From positions 1-64,000 of the forward strand of contig CANRFA010000005.1 in the NCBI GenBank assembly GCA_947629775.1: a DNA stretch of 64,000 nt, in the 5' to 3' direction. Of this stretch, positions 53,305 to 61,404 are shown one piece after another. A model generated the notes under the pieces. It was not told the DNA's origin and did not search any database. It was given only the letters and a program-made list of their open reading frames with translations. How positions within the stretch are numbered: the stretch's first letter is position 1; each line of letters opens with the position of its first letter. Position numbers and translations under genes: made by a program. The DNA is from an uncultured Oscillospiraceae bacterium. Its GTDB lineage: Bacteria; Bacillota; Clostridia; Oscillospirales; Oscillospiraceae.

Positions 53305-53887
53305 TCTCCTGCCGCTTTCGCGGCGGGGGGTGCGGCGGAGAGAAGGAAGATCGGAGCCCGGTTCAGGTGCAGACGAACTGTAGCGCTGCACATCAGACGC
53401 ATTCCGGAGATCCGCTCCCGTCCGGGAGAGATCGCTCTGGGAGAGCACGCTGTACATATATGGTGGAAAAAGACACCGTGCCCTGTGGCAGGGTGACCCG
53501 CCAGCCTGTTTCTGACACAGGTGGATCACGACCATCCGTCGCATCCCTCTCCGTACAACGCCATCCGCTCTCCGCTCCGTCCATCTTTCGATCTCACGTT
53601 CTTTCTCCCTTCCATCTCCATTGTACGGACAGAACGTCCGACATCCATGACTCCAAGGGGGCTTCGGCTCCCGAAATGGGCAAGGAAATTCCGGACATCC
53701 GCCGTATCCCCGGCCGCGGAAGCGCAGCAAAGCCCCGTCGTCCTGCAGATTGCGGACGGCGGGGCTGTTTTCGCATTCAGGGGTGGAAAGACGCCGCAGG
53801 GAACGGGCAGGCGGCTGTCCGGGAGAAGCCGGATGTATGCCCCGGCCGTGGGGGACCGGGGCTTCCGGACGGAAAGACCTGCGACAC
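53305..53887. other. Gene-poor stretch with terminator-like hairpins
   Basis: No protein family was recognised in 583 bp. On the minus strand a hairpin at 53495-53474 (CACC-C-TGCC / GGCA-C-GGTG) is followed by TCTTTTTCC. On the plus strand there is a strong terminator-like stem at 53731. A TACAAT sequence on the minus strand at 53625-53620 could start a short transcript, but its -35 box is poor. Confidence 0.4.
53731..53771 (+). terminator. Strong hairpin terminator with no obvious upstream gene
   Basis: AGCCCCGTCGTCC and GGACGGCGGGGCT pair over 13 positions (one G-T) and are followed by GTTTTCG. The nearest plus-strand gene ends 427 bp upstream. Confidence 0.65.
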
Positions 53888-54127
53888 TCAGGAGGACCTG
53901 GCCACAAGGATTTCCTCCAGGGGCACGTGCAGCAGAGCGCCCAGGGCAAAGAGATTGTCCACAGACGGAAGGCTGACGCCCCGCTGCCACTTGTAGACGG
54001 CCTGGGGTTCGGAGAACCCGAAGAAGGACTGAAGATCCCGGACGGTCAGACCGCGCTGCCTGCGCAGCCTCAGAATGTTCTGCCCGGTTGCTACCGGATC
54101 AATGACGGGAAAGGGCTCTGGTGTCAT
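53888..54127 (-). CDS. Small XRE-type HTH regulator
   Basis: A 79-residue protein made almost only of a Cro/C1-type helix-turn-helix (NILRLRRQRGLTVRDLQSFFGF, then SEPQAVYKWQRGVSLPSVDNL). The Y-K-W-Q-R-G block is typical of the XRE recognition region. ATG 54127 has TGGAGGCG upstream; the open frame continues to 54244 but through the promoter. Targets unknown; the direct repeats upstream of its promoter may bind another regulator. Confidence 0.9.
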   Translation of the reverse strand: MTPEPFPVIDPVATGQNILRLRRQRGLTVRDLQSFFGFSEPQAVYKWQRGVSLPSVDNLFALGALLHVPLEEILVARSS

Positions 54128-54170
54128 GCTGTCGCCTCCAGGTATCAGATTCCGCCGTTCTGGCAGTCCA

Positions 54171-54199
54171 AGAGTACACGAATCCGCCGGAAAACGCAA
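54171..54199 (-). promoter_or_regulatory. Promoter of the XRE gene
   Basis: Minus-strand TTGCGT (54199-54194), 17 bp, TACTCT (54176-54171). Confidence 0.6.
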
Positions 54200-54204
54200 G
54201 AACT

Positions 54205-54243
54205 GACATGAAACTGTAACAGAAACGACATCAGACTGTAACA
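54205..54243. repeat. 17-bp direct repeats upstream of the XRE promoter
   Basis: GACATGAAACTGTAACA (54205-54221) and GACATCAGACTGTAACA (54227-54243) are 22 bp apart, two helical turns, and end just upstream of the -35 box. On the minus strand they read TGTTACAGT-Y-T-S-ATGTC. Confidence 0.8.
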
Positions 54244-54590
54244 TTTCGGGCCTCGGCGGACGGGAGAAAACCCATATGCACCAGAATCAGGGAGCGGCGA
54301 CAGCGGGCGCGCCCGTCCGCCGTTCATAGCAAGAAGCGTGCCAAACTGACAAAAAGGCGGGGAAAAACACAAAGTTTTGCGAGGGTAGATAAGATTCTTC
54401 AGCGAAACGCTGAATTGTTCGACGGATTCGCGAAGATGGGACTGAAAATTGATAAGATAGTTAGTCAATTTGGACAATTGATGCATGGAAAAGCAGGGGG
54501 TTGGATGGTATAATAGCCGGGAAAGAGAAGCCGGACGCCCGCCGTCCGGCGTAAACCAGCATGAGAGTATCGTAAAGGAGAGAGCGCGTT
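54244..54590. other. Intergenic region with the esterase promoter
   Basis: TATAAT at 54509-54514, preceded by TGG, is the likely -10 box of the esterase-transporter operon; the -35 match is poor, so an activator is plausible. An inverted repeat CAATT-N5-AATTG at 54466-54480 is placed near -35 to -50. No gene was seen in the rest. Confidence 0.5.
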
Positions 54591-55535
54591 ATGATTCACA
54601 ATCCGTATCCCGGCTACGAGAATCAGTTCAAGTCCTATCTGCGCGACGGCACCGACGAGCAGAAAGCGGCGGCGGCGGCCAACGGCAAGGCCATGATGAC
54701 CTACACCGTTCCCGAGGGCATGAAGATCGAGGACAGAGTGATCGCCGGTCCCGACGAGGGTCAGGAGCTCCGCATCCGCATCTTCACCCCGAAGACGGAT
54801 AAGAAGATCCCTGCTGTGATCGATGTCCACGGCGGCGGCTGGGTGGCCGGCAATCTGGATATCGACAATGCCCGCTGCATTGCCCTCGCCTCCCGGATTC
54901 CCGCGATCCTGGTCAGCGTGGAGTACCGCCTCAGCGGTCCTCAGTTCCACTATCCCCAGCCCATGATGGACGTGCATGCCGCTTACATGTGGGTTCTGGA
55001 GCACAAGGACGAGCTGGGCTGCGACGGACAGATGGGTCTTCACGGCTCCAGCGCCGGCGGCAACATCGCCGAGGGCGTAGCGCTCTACCTGCGCGACCAC
55101 AAGGAGCAGCTGCCCGCTTTGGCCTGCATCAACTGCGGCTGCTATACCACCGGTTTCGGCGAGGATCACGCTTTCAACCAGAACTTCCCCCTGCGGATGG
55201 GCCCCGACGCCAAGGCCTATGGCGCCGAGAACGCCTACCTGGGCGGCTATGACGGCACGGTTCCCTCTTACTACGCCTTCCCCGGCCTGTGCCACGATCT
55301 GGGCGGCTCCTGCCCCCACCTGATCATTACTGCGGAGTACGACACCCTGCGCGACGACGGCCTCAAGTATGCCATGCGGCTTCTGAAGGTCGGCGTGCCC
55401 ACCGAGATCTTCTCCGGCTCCCGGGTTGTCCACTGCTTCACCGCCGCTCCGCACCCCTACACCGATCTGACCCACGACCTGATCGCCATGGCCTTCCAGC
55501 GCGAGTTCGGCATGCTGGATCACCTGAAGGTGTAA
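54591..55535 (+). CDS. HSL-type alpha/beta-hydrolase (esterase)
   Basis: A 314-residue hydrolase of the hormone-sensitive-lipase group. The oxyanion-hole motif HGGG is at residues 80-83, the nucleophile is Ser154 in GSSAG, and Asp in ITAEYDTLRDDG plus His in RVVHCF complete the likely triad. No signal peptide, so it is cytoplasmic. It precedes a citrate-type transporter, suggesting that an imported carboxylic or ester compound is hydrolysed inside. AAAGGAGAG precedes the ATG. Confidence 0.92.
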   Translation: MIHNPYPGYENQFKSYLRDGTDEQKAAAAANGKAMMTYTVPEGMKIEDRVIAGPDEGQELRIRIFTPKTDKKIPAVIDVHGGGWVAGNLDIDNARCIALASRIPAILVSVEYRLSGPQFHYPQPMMDVHAAYMWVLEHKDELGCDGQMGLHGSSAGGNIAEGVALYLRDHKEQLPALACINCGCYTTGFGEDHAFNQNFPLRMGPDAKAYGAENAYLGGYDGTVPSYYAFPGLCHDLGGSCPHLIITAEYDTLRDDGLKYAMRLLKVGVPTEIFSGSRVVHCFTAAPHPYTDLTHDLIAMAFQREFGMLDHLKV

Positions 55536-55610
55536 TCGGTCGCGAACGGGAGAGAGAAACCGGCGGCGGAAGCCGTCTGAGAGAAAACTATCGTTTGGAG
55601 GTTCTGATTC

Positions 55611-56987
55611 ATGGATTATCAAGGCATTCTGAATATGAATCCGACCACCATGGCCCTGATCATGCTGGTCCTCTGTATCGCCTTTATTCTCTGGAACAAG
55701 ATTTCGATGAACTTCATCATGTTCGTCATCCCCTTCGTCTGCGCTCTGGCCCTGGGCTACAGCCTGACGGAGGTCAGCAACGCCATCGTGGCCCAGATCG
55801 CCAACGTCATGGGTTCCGTGGGCTGGATGCTGCTGTTCGGTCTGATCTACTTCACGATGATTACCGAGACGGGCATGTTTGATACCATCATCAACCGCTT
55901 CGTCAAGATGGTGGGCACCAAGATGAATGTGGTCGTGGTCATGGCCATGACGTCCATCATCGGCGCCATTGCCTACCTGACTGCCAACATGTCCACCACC
56001 TACCTGATCTGCTTCCCCGTCATGCTGCCCCTCTTCAAGAAGTTCAAGATGGATCAGCGGATCGCGTTCATCCTCTGCCAGGTCTCCATCGCCGCCATGT
56101 GCTGGCTGCCCTGGGGCATCGGCCTCGTAAACTCCGCCATGATGGCCGGCGTGTCCGCCGAGGAGCTGGCTTCCGCCTCCATTCCCTGGGGCCTGTGCCA
56201 CGTTCCCGCCATCATCCTCCTGTGGGCCTACTTCGCCATGGTACATAAGAAGAAGCACGGCACCCTGGGCCTGCCCAGCGGTGTGAGCCTGGACGGCGGC
56301 ACCGAGGGCGCGGCCAAGGAGGTCAACCCCAACAACCGTCCCAAGCTGTTCTGGTTCAACCTGATCGTCTTCGTGATCGTGGTTGTCTGCCTGGCTGTCT
56401 TCAAGTTCCCCTCCTACCTGATCTTCATCTTCGCATCCATCATCACCGCGATGGTTAACTACCGCGAGGACTTCGGCAAGATCTGGAACAAGGCCGGCAT
56501 GACCTTCTTCAACGTCCTGCTGATGCTGATTGCCATCTGCTTCTACCTGGCCGTGTTCAACCTGACTCCTGTGGGCGCCGATGGAGCTCCCATCGCCAGC
56601 CTCTCCATGGTCAACTCCCTGGCCACCACCGTCACCAGCATCTTCCCCGAGTTCCTGACCAAGTACATGTTTGTCATCTTCCTGCTGCTGGTGGTGCCCA
56701 TCATCCACTTCATCCCCTATCAGGTGTATAACACCATGTATCCTCTGTTCATCTCCATCGGCGCCAGCTTCGGCATGGGCTCCATGGCGATCATCGCTCC
56801 CTTCGTCTGCAACCTGGCTCTGGCCACCTCTGTCACCCCGATGAACTCCTCCACCTATGTCGGCTGCACGCTGTGCGAAGTGGAAGACGTCAACAAGTTC
56901 TGCAACTGGGGCGGTGTGATCATGTTCTTCGTGAACCTGGTGGTCTGCATCATTGCCGCGGTCACTGGCGTGCTGCAGCTGGGCTGA
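55611..56987 (+). CDS. Citrate/carboxylate transporter (CitMHS/IT superfamily-like)
   Basis: A 458-residue membrane protein with about 11-12 helices. ALGYSLTEVSNAIVAQIANVMGSVGWMLLFGLIYFTM and the later SMVNSLATTVTSIFP fit the citrate-metal:proton symporter group within the ion transporter superfamily. The substrate is probably an organic acid anion. It lies 75 bp after the esterase and ends at a perfect hairpin terminator; the neighbouring AraC regulator is convergent. Confidence 0.85.
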   Translation: MDYQGILNMNPTTMALIMLVLCIAFILWNKISMNFIMFVIPFVCALALGYSLTEVSNAIVAQIANVMGSVGWMLLFGLIYFTMITETGMFDTIINRFVKMVGTKMNVVVVMAMTSIIGAIAYLTANMSTTYLICFPVMLPLFKKFKMDQRIAFILCQVSIAAMCWLPWGIGLVNSAMMAGVSAEELASASIPWGLCHVPAIILLWAYFAMVHKKKHGTLGLPSGVSLDGGTEGAAKEVNPNNRPKLFWFNLIVFVIVVVCLAVFKFPSYLIFIFASIITAMVNYREDFGKIWNKAGMTFFNVLLMLIAICFYLAVFNLTPVGADGAPIASLSMVNSLATTVTSIFPEFLTKYMFVIFLLLVVPIIHFIPYQVYNTMYPLFISIGASFGMGSMAIIAPFVCNLALATSVTPMNSSTYVGCTLCEVEDVNKFCNWGGVIMFFVNLVVCIIAAVTGVLQLG

Positions 56988-57026
56988 TCCCGAACCTTAT
57001 CCCACGAGGACAACATATAACATGAA

Positions 57027-57060
57027 AAAGAGAGACGCCCGAAAGGGCGTCTCTCTTTTT
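57027..57060. terminator. Bidirectional terminator
   Basis: AAAGAGAGACGCCC, loop GAAA, GGGCGTCTCTCTTTTT, between the convergent transporter and araC genes. Confidence 0.95.
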
Positions 57061-57066
57061 ACGGGG

Positions 57067-57951
57067 TCATGCCCTGCGCCAGGTGATGTCCGTGGAGCGC
57101 TTGGGCAGGTCCCGGCTGGCCAGACGTTCCCGGTACTCGGTGGGGGAGCAGCCGATGCGCCGGGTGAAGAGATTGATGAAGTAGAAGTGGTTGTCGTACC
57201 CCACCAGGCGGGAGATCTCAGCCACGCTCCGGTCCGTCTTCCCCAGATACTCCGTCGCCCGGGCCACACGGGCGGTGATCAGGTAGTTGATGGGGGAGCA
57301 GTGGAAGGCGTTGGAGAACAACCGGCTCAGATGGGAGGGGCTGATGGAGAAGCGCTCGCCCAGGGACTGGAGGGTGATGTGCTCCTCGCAGTGCTGGGTG
57401 ATATAGCGCATGATATCCCCGGCCGAATAGCTGTCCCGGGAGGGGATGGTTTCCGAGCTGTGGGCGAAAATCCGCTGGATGATCTGAAGGCAGGGAAGGC
57501 ACATGGTCTGTACCAGGCCGGAGTCGATCCCCACATGGGCGTTCTGAAGCAGAGAGACGGTTTCCCGCAGATAGGGAGCGCAGGCGCCCGCCGCAGCCGT
57601 GGCCGCGGGAGAGCGGGAGGCGAAGAAGGACTGCAGTTCCCCATCCTCGGGGTACTTCAGGAAGCGGATGGCGAAGTATTCCATACAGCCGCCCTCCGGA
57701 ACCGTATAGCGGTGAAAAATCCCGGGGGATACGATACAGATATCGTCCTCCAGGACGGTGTGCTCCTGCTGGCCGATGAACAGCGTGCCGCTGCCTTTGA
57801 CGATGAACGTCACCTCATATTCATCCAGATGGGGGTGCCAGGGGTACTCCCAGGAGGAGACGGAGTCGATATAGGAGAGATGGGTGATGGCGACAAAGGG
57901 AGGCTCGCGCAGGGGGTTATCGCCTCGTTCCGCAAAGTCCTTGATCCACAT
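57067..57951 (-). CDS. AraC family regulator with cupin domain
   Basis: A 294-residue AraC-type regulator. The N-terminal cupin (about 35-100) shows HPHLDEYEVTFIVKGSGTLFI and DDICIVSPGIFHRYTVPEGG. The C-terminal double HTH is at about 185-285 (EEHITLQSLGERFSISPSHLSRLF; SVAEISRLVGYDNHFYFINLF). It is a candidate regulator of the adjacent esterase-transporter operon. AAGGTGAT precedes the ATG. Confidence 0.93.
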   Translation of the reverse strand: MWIKDFAERGDNPLREPPFVAITHLSYIDSVSSWEYPWHPHLDEYEVTFIVKGSGTLFIGQQEHTVLEDDICIVSPGIFHRYTVPEGGCMEYFAIRFLKYPEDGELQSFFASRSPAATAAAGACAPYLRETVSLLQNAHVGIDSGLVQTMCLPCLQIIQRIFAHSSETIPSRDSYSAGDIMRYITQHCEEHITLQSLGERFSISPSHLSRLFSNAFHCSPINYLITARVARATEYLGKTDRSVAEISRLVGYDNHFYFINLFTRRIGCSPTEYRERLASRDLPKRSTDITWRRA

Positions 57952-58001
57952 GATATCACCTTCACATCATAATCTGGGCCCTCAACACCCCAGCATCACC
58001 C

Positions 58002-58030
58002 ATTTTACCCCGTTTGGGGCAGAAAATCAA
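58002..58030 (-). promoter_or_regulatory. Promoter of the cupin-AraC gene
   Basis: Minus-strand TTGATT (58030-58025), 17 bp, TAAAAT (58007-58002). A perfect 12-bp palindrome AATTCATGAATT (58039-58050) sits just upstream of the -35 box. Confidence 0.65.
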
Positions 58031-58086
58031 ATGTCCAGAATTCATGAATTTAACTTTGCCGCAATGAAAATGATGAAGATTGTGCA

Positions 58087-58115
58087 TTGACAGCCGGGGC
58101 AGAATCGTGTATCAT
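58087..58115 (+). promoter_or_regulatory. Promoter of the SLH-protein leader
   Basis: TTGACA (58087-58092), 17 bp, TATCAT (58110-58115). Confidence 0.85.
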
Positions 58116-58121
58116 TAAGAA

Positions 58122-58304
58122 GAACAGCTGACCGAAGTCAGCCGCACCGGCAGAAGCCGGAGAGATCCAGGCGCGGAAGAGCATACGGGGATGTCAGAAG
58201 GCGTCCGGCGTTTTCAGAAGGAAAACGCCGGGGCTTTTTCTTTTTCTGCCTGTTTCCGGCCGCTCCTCCGGAATCTTACCCTTCAGGGAGGCTGTTATGT
58301 AGCT
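58122..58304 (+). ncRNA. Structured leader RNA with internal terminator
   Basis: Starting at the promoter above, the leader has hairpin GCTGAC-CGAA-GTCAGC (58127-58142), hairpin CCGGC-AGAA-GCCGG (58147-58160), an unassigned stretch of about 44 bases, then a terminator hairpin at 58205-58231. The SLH protein starts 60 bp further on. It may be a riboswitch-like attenuator or a short independent RNA. I did not match it to a known riboswitch class. Confidence 0.55.
58205..58245 (+). terminator. Terminator inside the SLH-protein leader
   Basis: CCGGCGTTTTC, loop AGAAG, GAAAACGCCGG (11 bp perfect), followed by GGC and TTTTTCTTTTT. Transcripts from the promoter at 58087 must read through it to reach the SLH gene. 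Confidence 0.92.
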
Positions 58305-60434
58305 ATGAAGCGAGGAAACCGTATTGTGAGCGCCCTGACGGCGCTGTGCCTGTGCATCTGCCTGGCGGTGGTGCCGGCCCGGGCGGCAGGAGGAGACCTG
58401 GCCGGGAAGACGGCTGTGCTGATCACCGGCAACATCCGGGGGGAGATCGGGCTCTACGCCCGTCTGGCCACCCTCCGGGAGAGTTACGAGCGCCGGGGCG
58501 CGGAAGTGGTGCTGGCGGACGCCGGTAACTTCCTGCAGGGCTCCGTCTATGCCTCGGCGGACTTCGGAGCCACGATTTTTCAGCTGATGGACCTGGCCGG
58601 CTATGATGTGGCGGGCTTGGGGCCCCGGGACTTTGCCTGGAGCCGGCCGCAGACCGGTTCGGAAGGCCATGGAGATCTGACAGTTTACGACGATCTGTTC
58701 GCACTGGCGGAGAAGGCTTCCTTCCCTGTGATCTCGGCCAGTGTGCGCCGGAACGGGGAAGCGCCTCTTCCCGCTGCCGCGGTGGTGACCACGGAGAAGG
58801 GGCTGAAGCTCGGGTTTGTGGCCCTGACTGCCCCGGATGCCAGCCTGTCGTTCCCGGAGGACAGCGTCTTTGCGGGTGTGACCATTTCGGATCCGGCGGA
58901 CGCTTTGGCGGAGGCCCGGACGGCGGCGGAGGGCCTGGACGCGAACTGGATTGTGTGCCTCTCCAATCTGGGGTTGGATGCCATCCGGGGTCTGGAGGAG
59001 ACCGATATCTTTGACAGCGTGACGGATACCACCGCGGCGAAGGCGGGCGCGGTCAGCGTCACCCTTCTGGATGAGAAGGGGCAGGCGGAGCACTCGGAAG
59101 TACTGGACCTGAACGACGAAGCGTACGCCCCCGGTGACAACGCCGTATCCGCCCGGGTGGCGGAGTTGGAGGAGATGTATCAGAGCGCTCCCACTGCCCG
59201 CAGCGAGACGCTGCTGCCGGGCGCGGACCATGCGGCCCGCAGAGGCGAGACCGCTCTGGGGGATCTGTGGGCGGACGCCCTGCGCTGGTTCGCTCTGGAA
59301 GGGAACATAGGGGCCAGTTTCGACGAGGACGACATTGCTCTGGGCAACACCGGTATCGCCGTGGATGACGCCCATGTGGTGGCCCTCTGGAACGGGGGCA
59401 ACCTGCGTGCGGATCTGCCTGCCGGCCTGGTGACGGATACGGAGCTGTCCGCAGTGCTGCCTTATCCCAACCGGGTGGCGGTAGTCTACCTGACGGGCGC
59501 GCAGCTGGTGGAGGCCCTGGAGGCCGCTTCTCAGGGAATGCCTTATACGGACAGCACCGCGGATGCCTGCAGCGCCTTTCTGCAGGTGTCCGGCCTGCGG
59601 TACACTGTGGATCTGGGCGTGCCCTATGCCAGGGGCGAAGCATACGGGGAACACTGGTTCCGGGCCGCTTCCATGGGTCGGGTGAGCGTACAGGATGTCA
59701 ACGGAGCTCCCCTGGATCCGGCGGCCACCTACGCCGTCATTACCAGCAACGCCAACTTCAACGGCATGGACGCCTCTTATGTCTTCCAGGAAGCGGCGCA
59801 GGCGGATGTCCGCAGCACGATTACCACCGCGGGGGTGCGGGACGTGGTCTGGCGCTATATCCGGGAGGAACTGGGCGGCGTCGTTGGAGAAACATACGCC
59901 GCGCCCCAGGGACGGATCACGCTCTCCGGGACGCCGGCGAACGGGTTCCGGGATGTGCCGGAGGGGGCCTGGTACGCTCAGGCCGTCCGGGAGATGGCTG
60001 CCGCCGGCGTCATGCGGGGCACCGCGGAAGGACAGTTCAGCCCGGATGAAAAGCTCACCCGGGCCATGGCGGTGCAGCTTCTCTACAATCTGGCTGGTTC
60101 TCCCTCTGTGGAGGTTTCCGGCGGACCGTGGTACGCGGCCGCCCGCGCCTGGGCCATGGAGACCGGGGTATCGGACGGGACAAATATGGATTCGGATGTG
60201 ACCCGGGAGCAGCTGGCCCAGATGCTGTACAGGGCCGGACAGGTTCCGGAGGCTGAGGGAAGTCTGAGCGCTTTCCCGGATGGGGCGGAGGTCTCCTCCT
60301 GGGCGCTTCCGGGCGTACGCTGGGCCGTGGAACAGGGTATCCTTCAGGGCGGAGACGGGGGTCGGCTGAATCCCCGGGGCACCGCCACCCGGGCTCAGGC
60401 TGCGGTCATGCTCCAGCGGTATCTCGCCGCTTAA
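58305..60434 (+). CDS. SLH-anchored 5'-nucleotidase-like protein, metal ligands lost
   Basis: A 709-residue secreted protein: signal peptide (1-27), a metallophosphatase-like domain (about 35-290), a 5'-nucleotidase C-terminal domain (about 305-540) and three SLH repeats (about 545-709) that bind wall polymers. Normal enzymes have TNDxHG, DAGDxxQG, GNHEFD and an SHLG motif; here they read TGNIRG (41-46), DAGNFLQG (Asn75), GPRDFA (106-111) and SNLG. Nearly every metal ligand is replaced, so it is probably not catalytic. ATG 58305 is the start, with GGGAGG 13 bases upstream. It precedes the MoxR gene by 28 bp. Confidence 0.88.
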   Translation: MKRGNRIVSALTALCLCICLAVVPARAAGGDLAGKTAVLITGNIRGEIGLYARLATLRESYERRGAEVVLADAGNFLQGSVYASADFGATIFQLMDLAGYDVAGLGPRDFAWSRPQTGSEGHGDLTVYDDLFALAEKASFPVISASVRRNGEAPLPAAAVVTTEKGLKLGFVALTAPDASLSFPEDSVFAGVTISDPADALAEARTAAEGLDANWIVCLSNLGLDAIRGLEETDIFDSVTDTTAAKAGAVSVTLLDEKGQAEHSEVLDLNDEAYAPGDNAVSARVAELEEMYQSAPTARSETLLPGADHAARRGETALGDLWADALRWFALEGNIGASFDEDDIALGNTGIAVDDAHVVALWNGGNLRADLPAGLVTDTELSAVLPYPNRVAVVYLTGAQLVEALEAASQGMPYTDSTADACSAFLQVSGLRYTVDLGVPYARGEAYGEHWFRAASMGRVSVQDVNGAPLDPAATYAVITSNANFNGMDASYVFQEAAQADVRSTITTAGVRDVVWRYIREELGGVVGETYAAPQGRITLSGTPANGFRDVPEGAWYAQAVREMAAAGVMRGTAEGQFSPDEKLTRAMAVQLLYNLAGSPSVEVSGGPWYAAARAWAMETGVSDGTNMDSDVTREQLAQMLYRAGQVPEAEGSLSAFPDGAEVSSWALPGVRWAVEQGILQGGDGGRLNPRGTATRAQAAVMLQRYLAA

Positions 60435-60462
60435 ATCTTTCAGGCAAAGGAAGGAACAGTAC

Positions 60463-61404
60463 ATGCACACGGGACTGCAGGCCGTCACCACCGAGATTCA
60501 GAAGGCCGTGGTGGGAAAACAGGACGTGATCAAAAAGATCCTGATGGCGATTCTCGCCCGGGGGCACATTCTCCTGGACGATGTGCCGGGGGTGGGGAAG
60601 ACCACCCTCGCCCTGGCCCTCAGCCGTTCCCTGGGGCTTATCTGCCGCCGGATCCAGTTTACGCCGGACGTGATGCCCTCGGATATCGTGGGATTTTCGG
60701 TTTACAACCGGGAGACGGGGCAGTTCGAGTACCGGCCCGGGGTGGTCAACGGCACCAACCTGTTGCTGGGCGACGAGATCAACCGGACCTCCAGCAGGAC
60801 CCAATCGGCCCTGCTGGAGGCCATGGAGGAGGGACAGGTGACGGTGGATGGCAATACGTACCCCCTGCCGGAGCCCTTCATCGTCATCGCCACCCAGAAT
60901 AATGTGGGGACCGCCGGCACTCAGCTGCTGCCCTACGCTCAGATGGACCGCTTTCTGGTGCGTCTCTCCGTGGGCTATCCGGATTTCGAGGCCCAGATGG
61001 GCATTCTCCGGGACCGCCAGCGGACAGATCCCCTGGAGAGTGTCGCCCGGGTGGTCAGCCGGGAAGACGTGCTGACCATGCAGCGGGAGAGCCAGGCGGT
61101 GGTGTCTCAGGACAGCATTCTCGCCTACATCACCCGCCTGGCCATGGCGTCCCGGGAGCACCCCATGACGGAGCTGGGCATCAGTCCCCGGGGCGCCCTC
61201 TTCCTGGATCGGATGGCCAAGGCACGGGCGTATCTCCTGGGCCGGGATTTCGTGATCCCGGAGGATGTGCAGGCGGTGTTCCAGGACGTCAGCGCCCACC
61301 GGGTCCTGCTCAGCCAGAAGGCCAGGCTGGCCGGGTACACAGTGACATCGGTTCTGGAAGATCTGCTGAGACAGGTCAGCGTGCCGGACGGAGCGGGCGC
61401 GTGA
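60463..61404 (+). CDS. MoxR-type AAA+ ATPase
   Basis: A 313-residue MoxR ATPase: Walker A VPGVGKTT (41-48), Walker B LLLGDEINR, sensor ATQNNVGTAGTQ and arginine region ISPRGALFLDRMAKA. Such ATPases act as chaperones for neighbouring DUF58/VWA proteins in envelope or wall complexes. The following gene is DUF58 with a GTGA overlap. Confidence 0.95.
   Translation: MHTGLQAVTTEIQKAVVGKQDVIKKILMAILARGHILLDDVPGVGKTTLALALSRSLGLICRRIQFTPDVMPSDIVGFSVYNRETGQFEYRPGVVNGTNLLLGDEINRTSSRTQSALLEAMEEGQVTVDGNTYPLPEPFIVIATQNNVGTAGTQLLPYAQMDRFLVRLSVGYPDFEAQMGILRDRQRTDPLESVARVVSREDVLTMQRESQAVVSQDSILAYITRLAMASREHPMTELGISPRGALFLDRMAKARAYLLGRDFVIPEDVQAVFQDVSAHRVLLSQKARLAGYTVTSVLEDLLRQVSVPDGAGA

Noticed and set aside
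53393..53584. A 63-codon minus-strand frame in the gene-poor stretch
   Set aside because: No ribosome site and no protein-like composition; the hairpin terminator lies within its frame.
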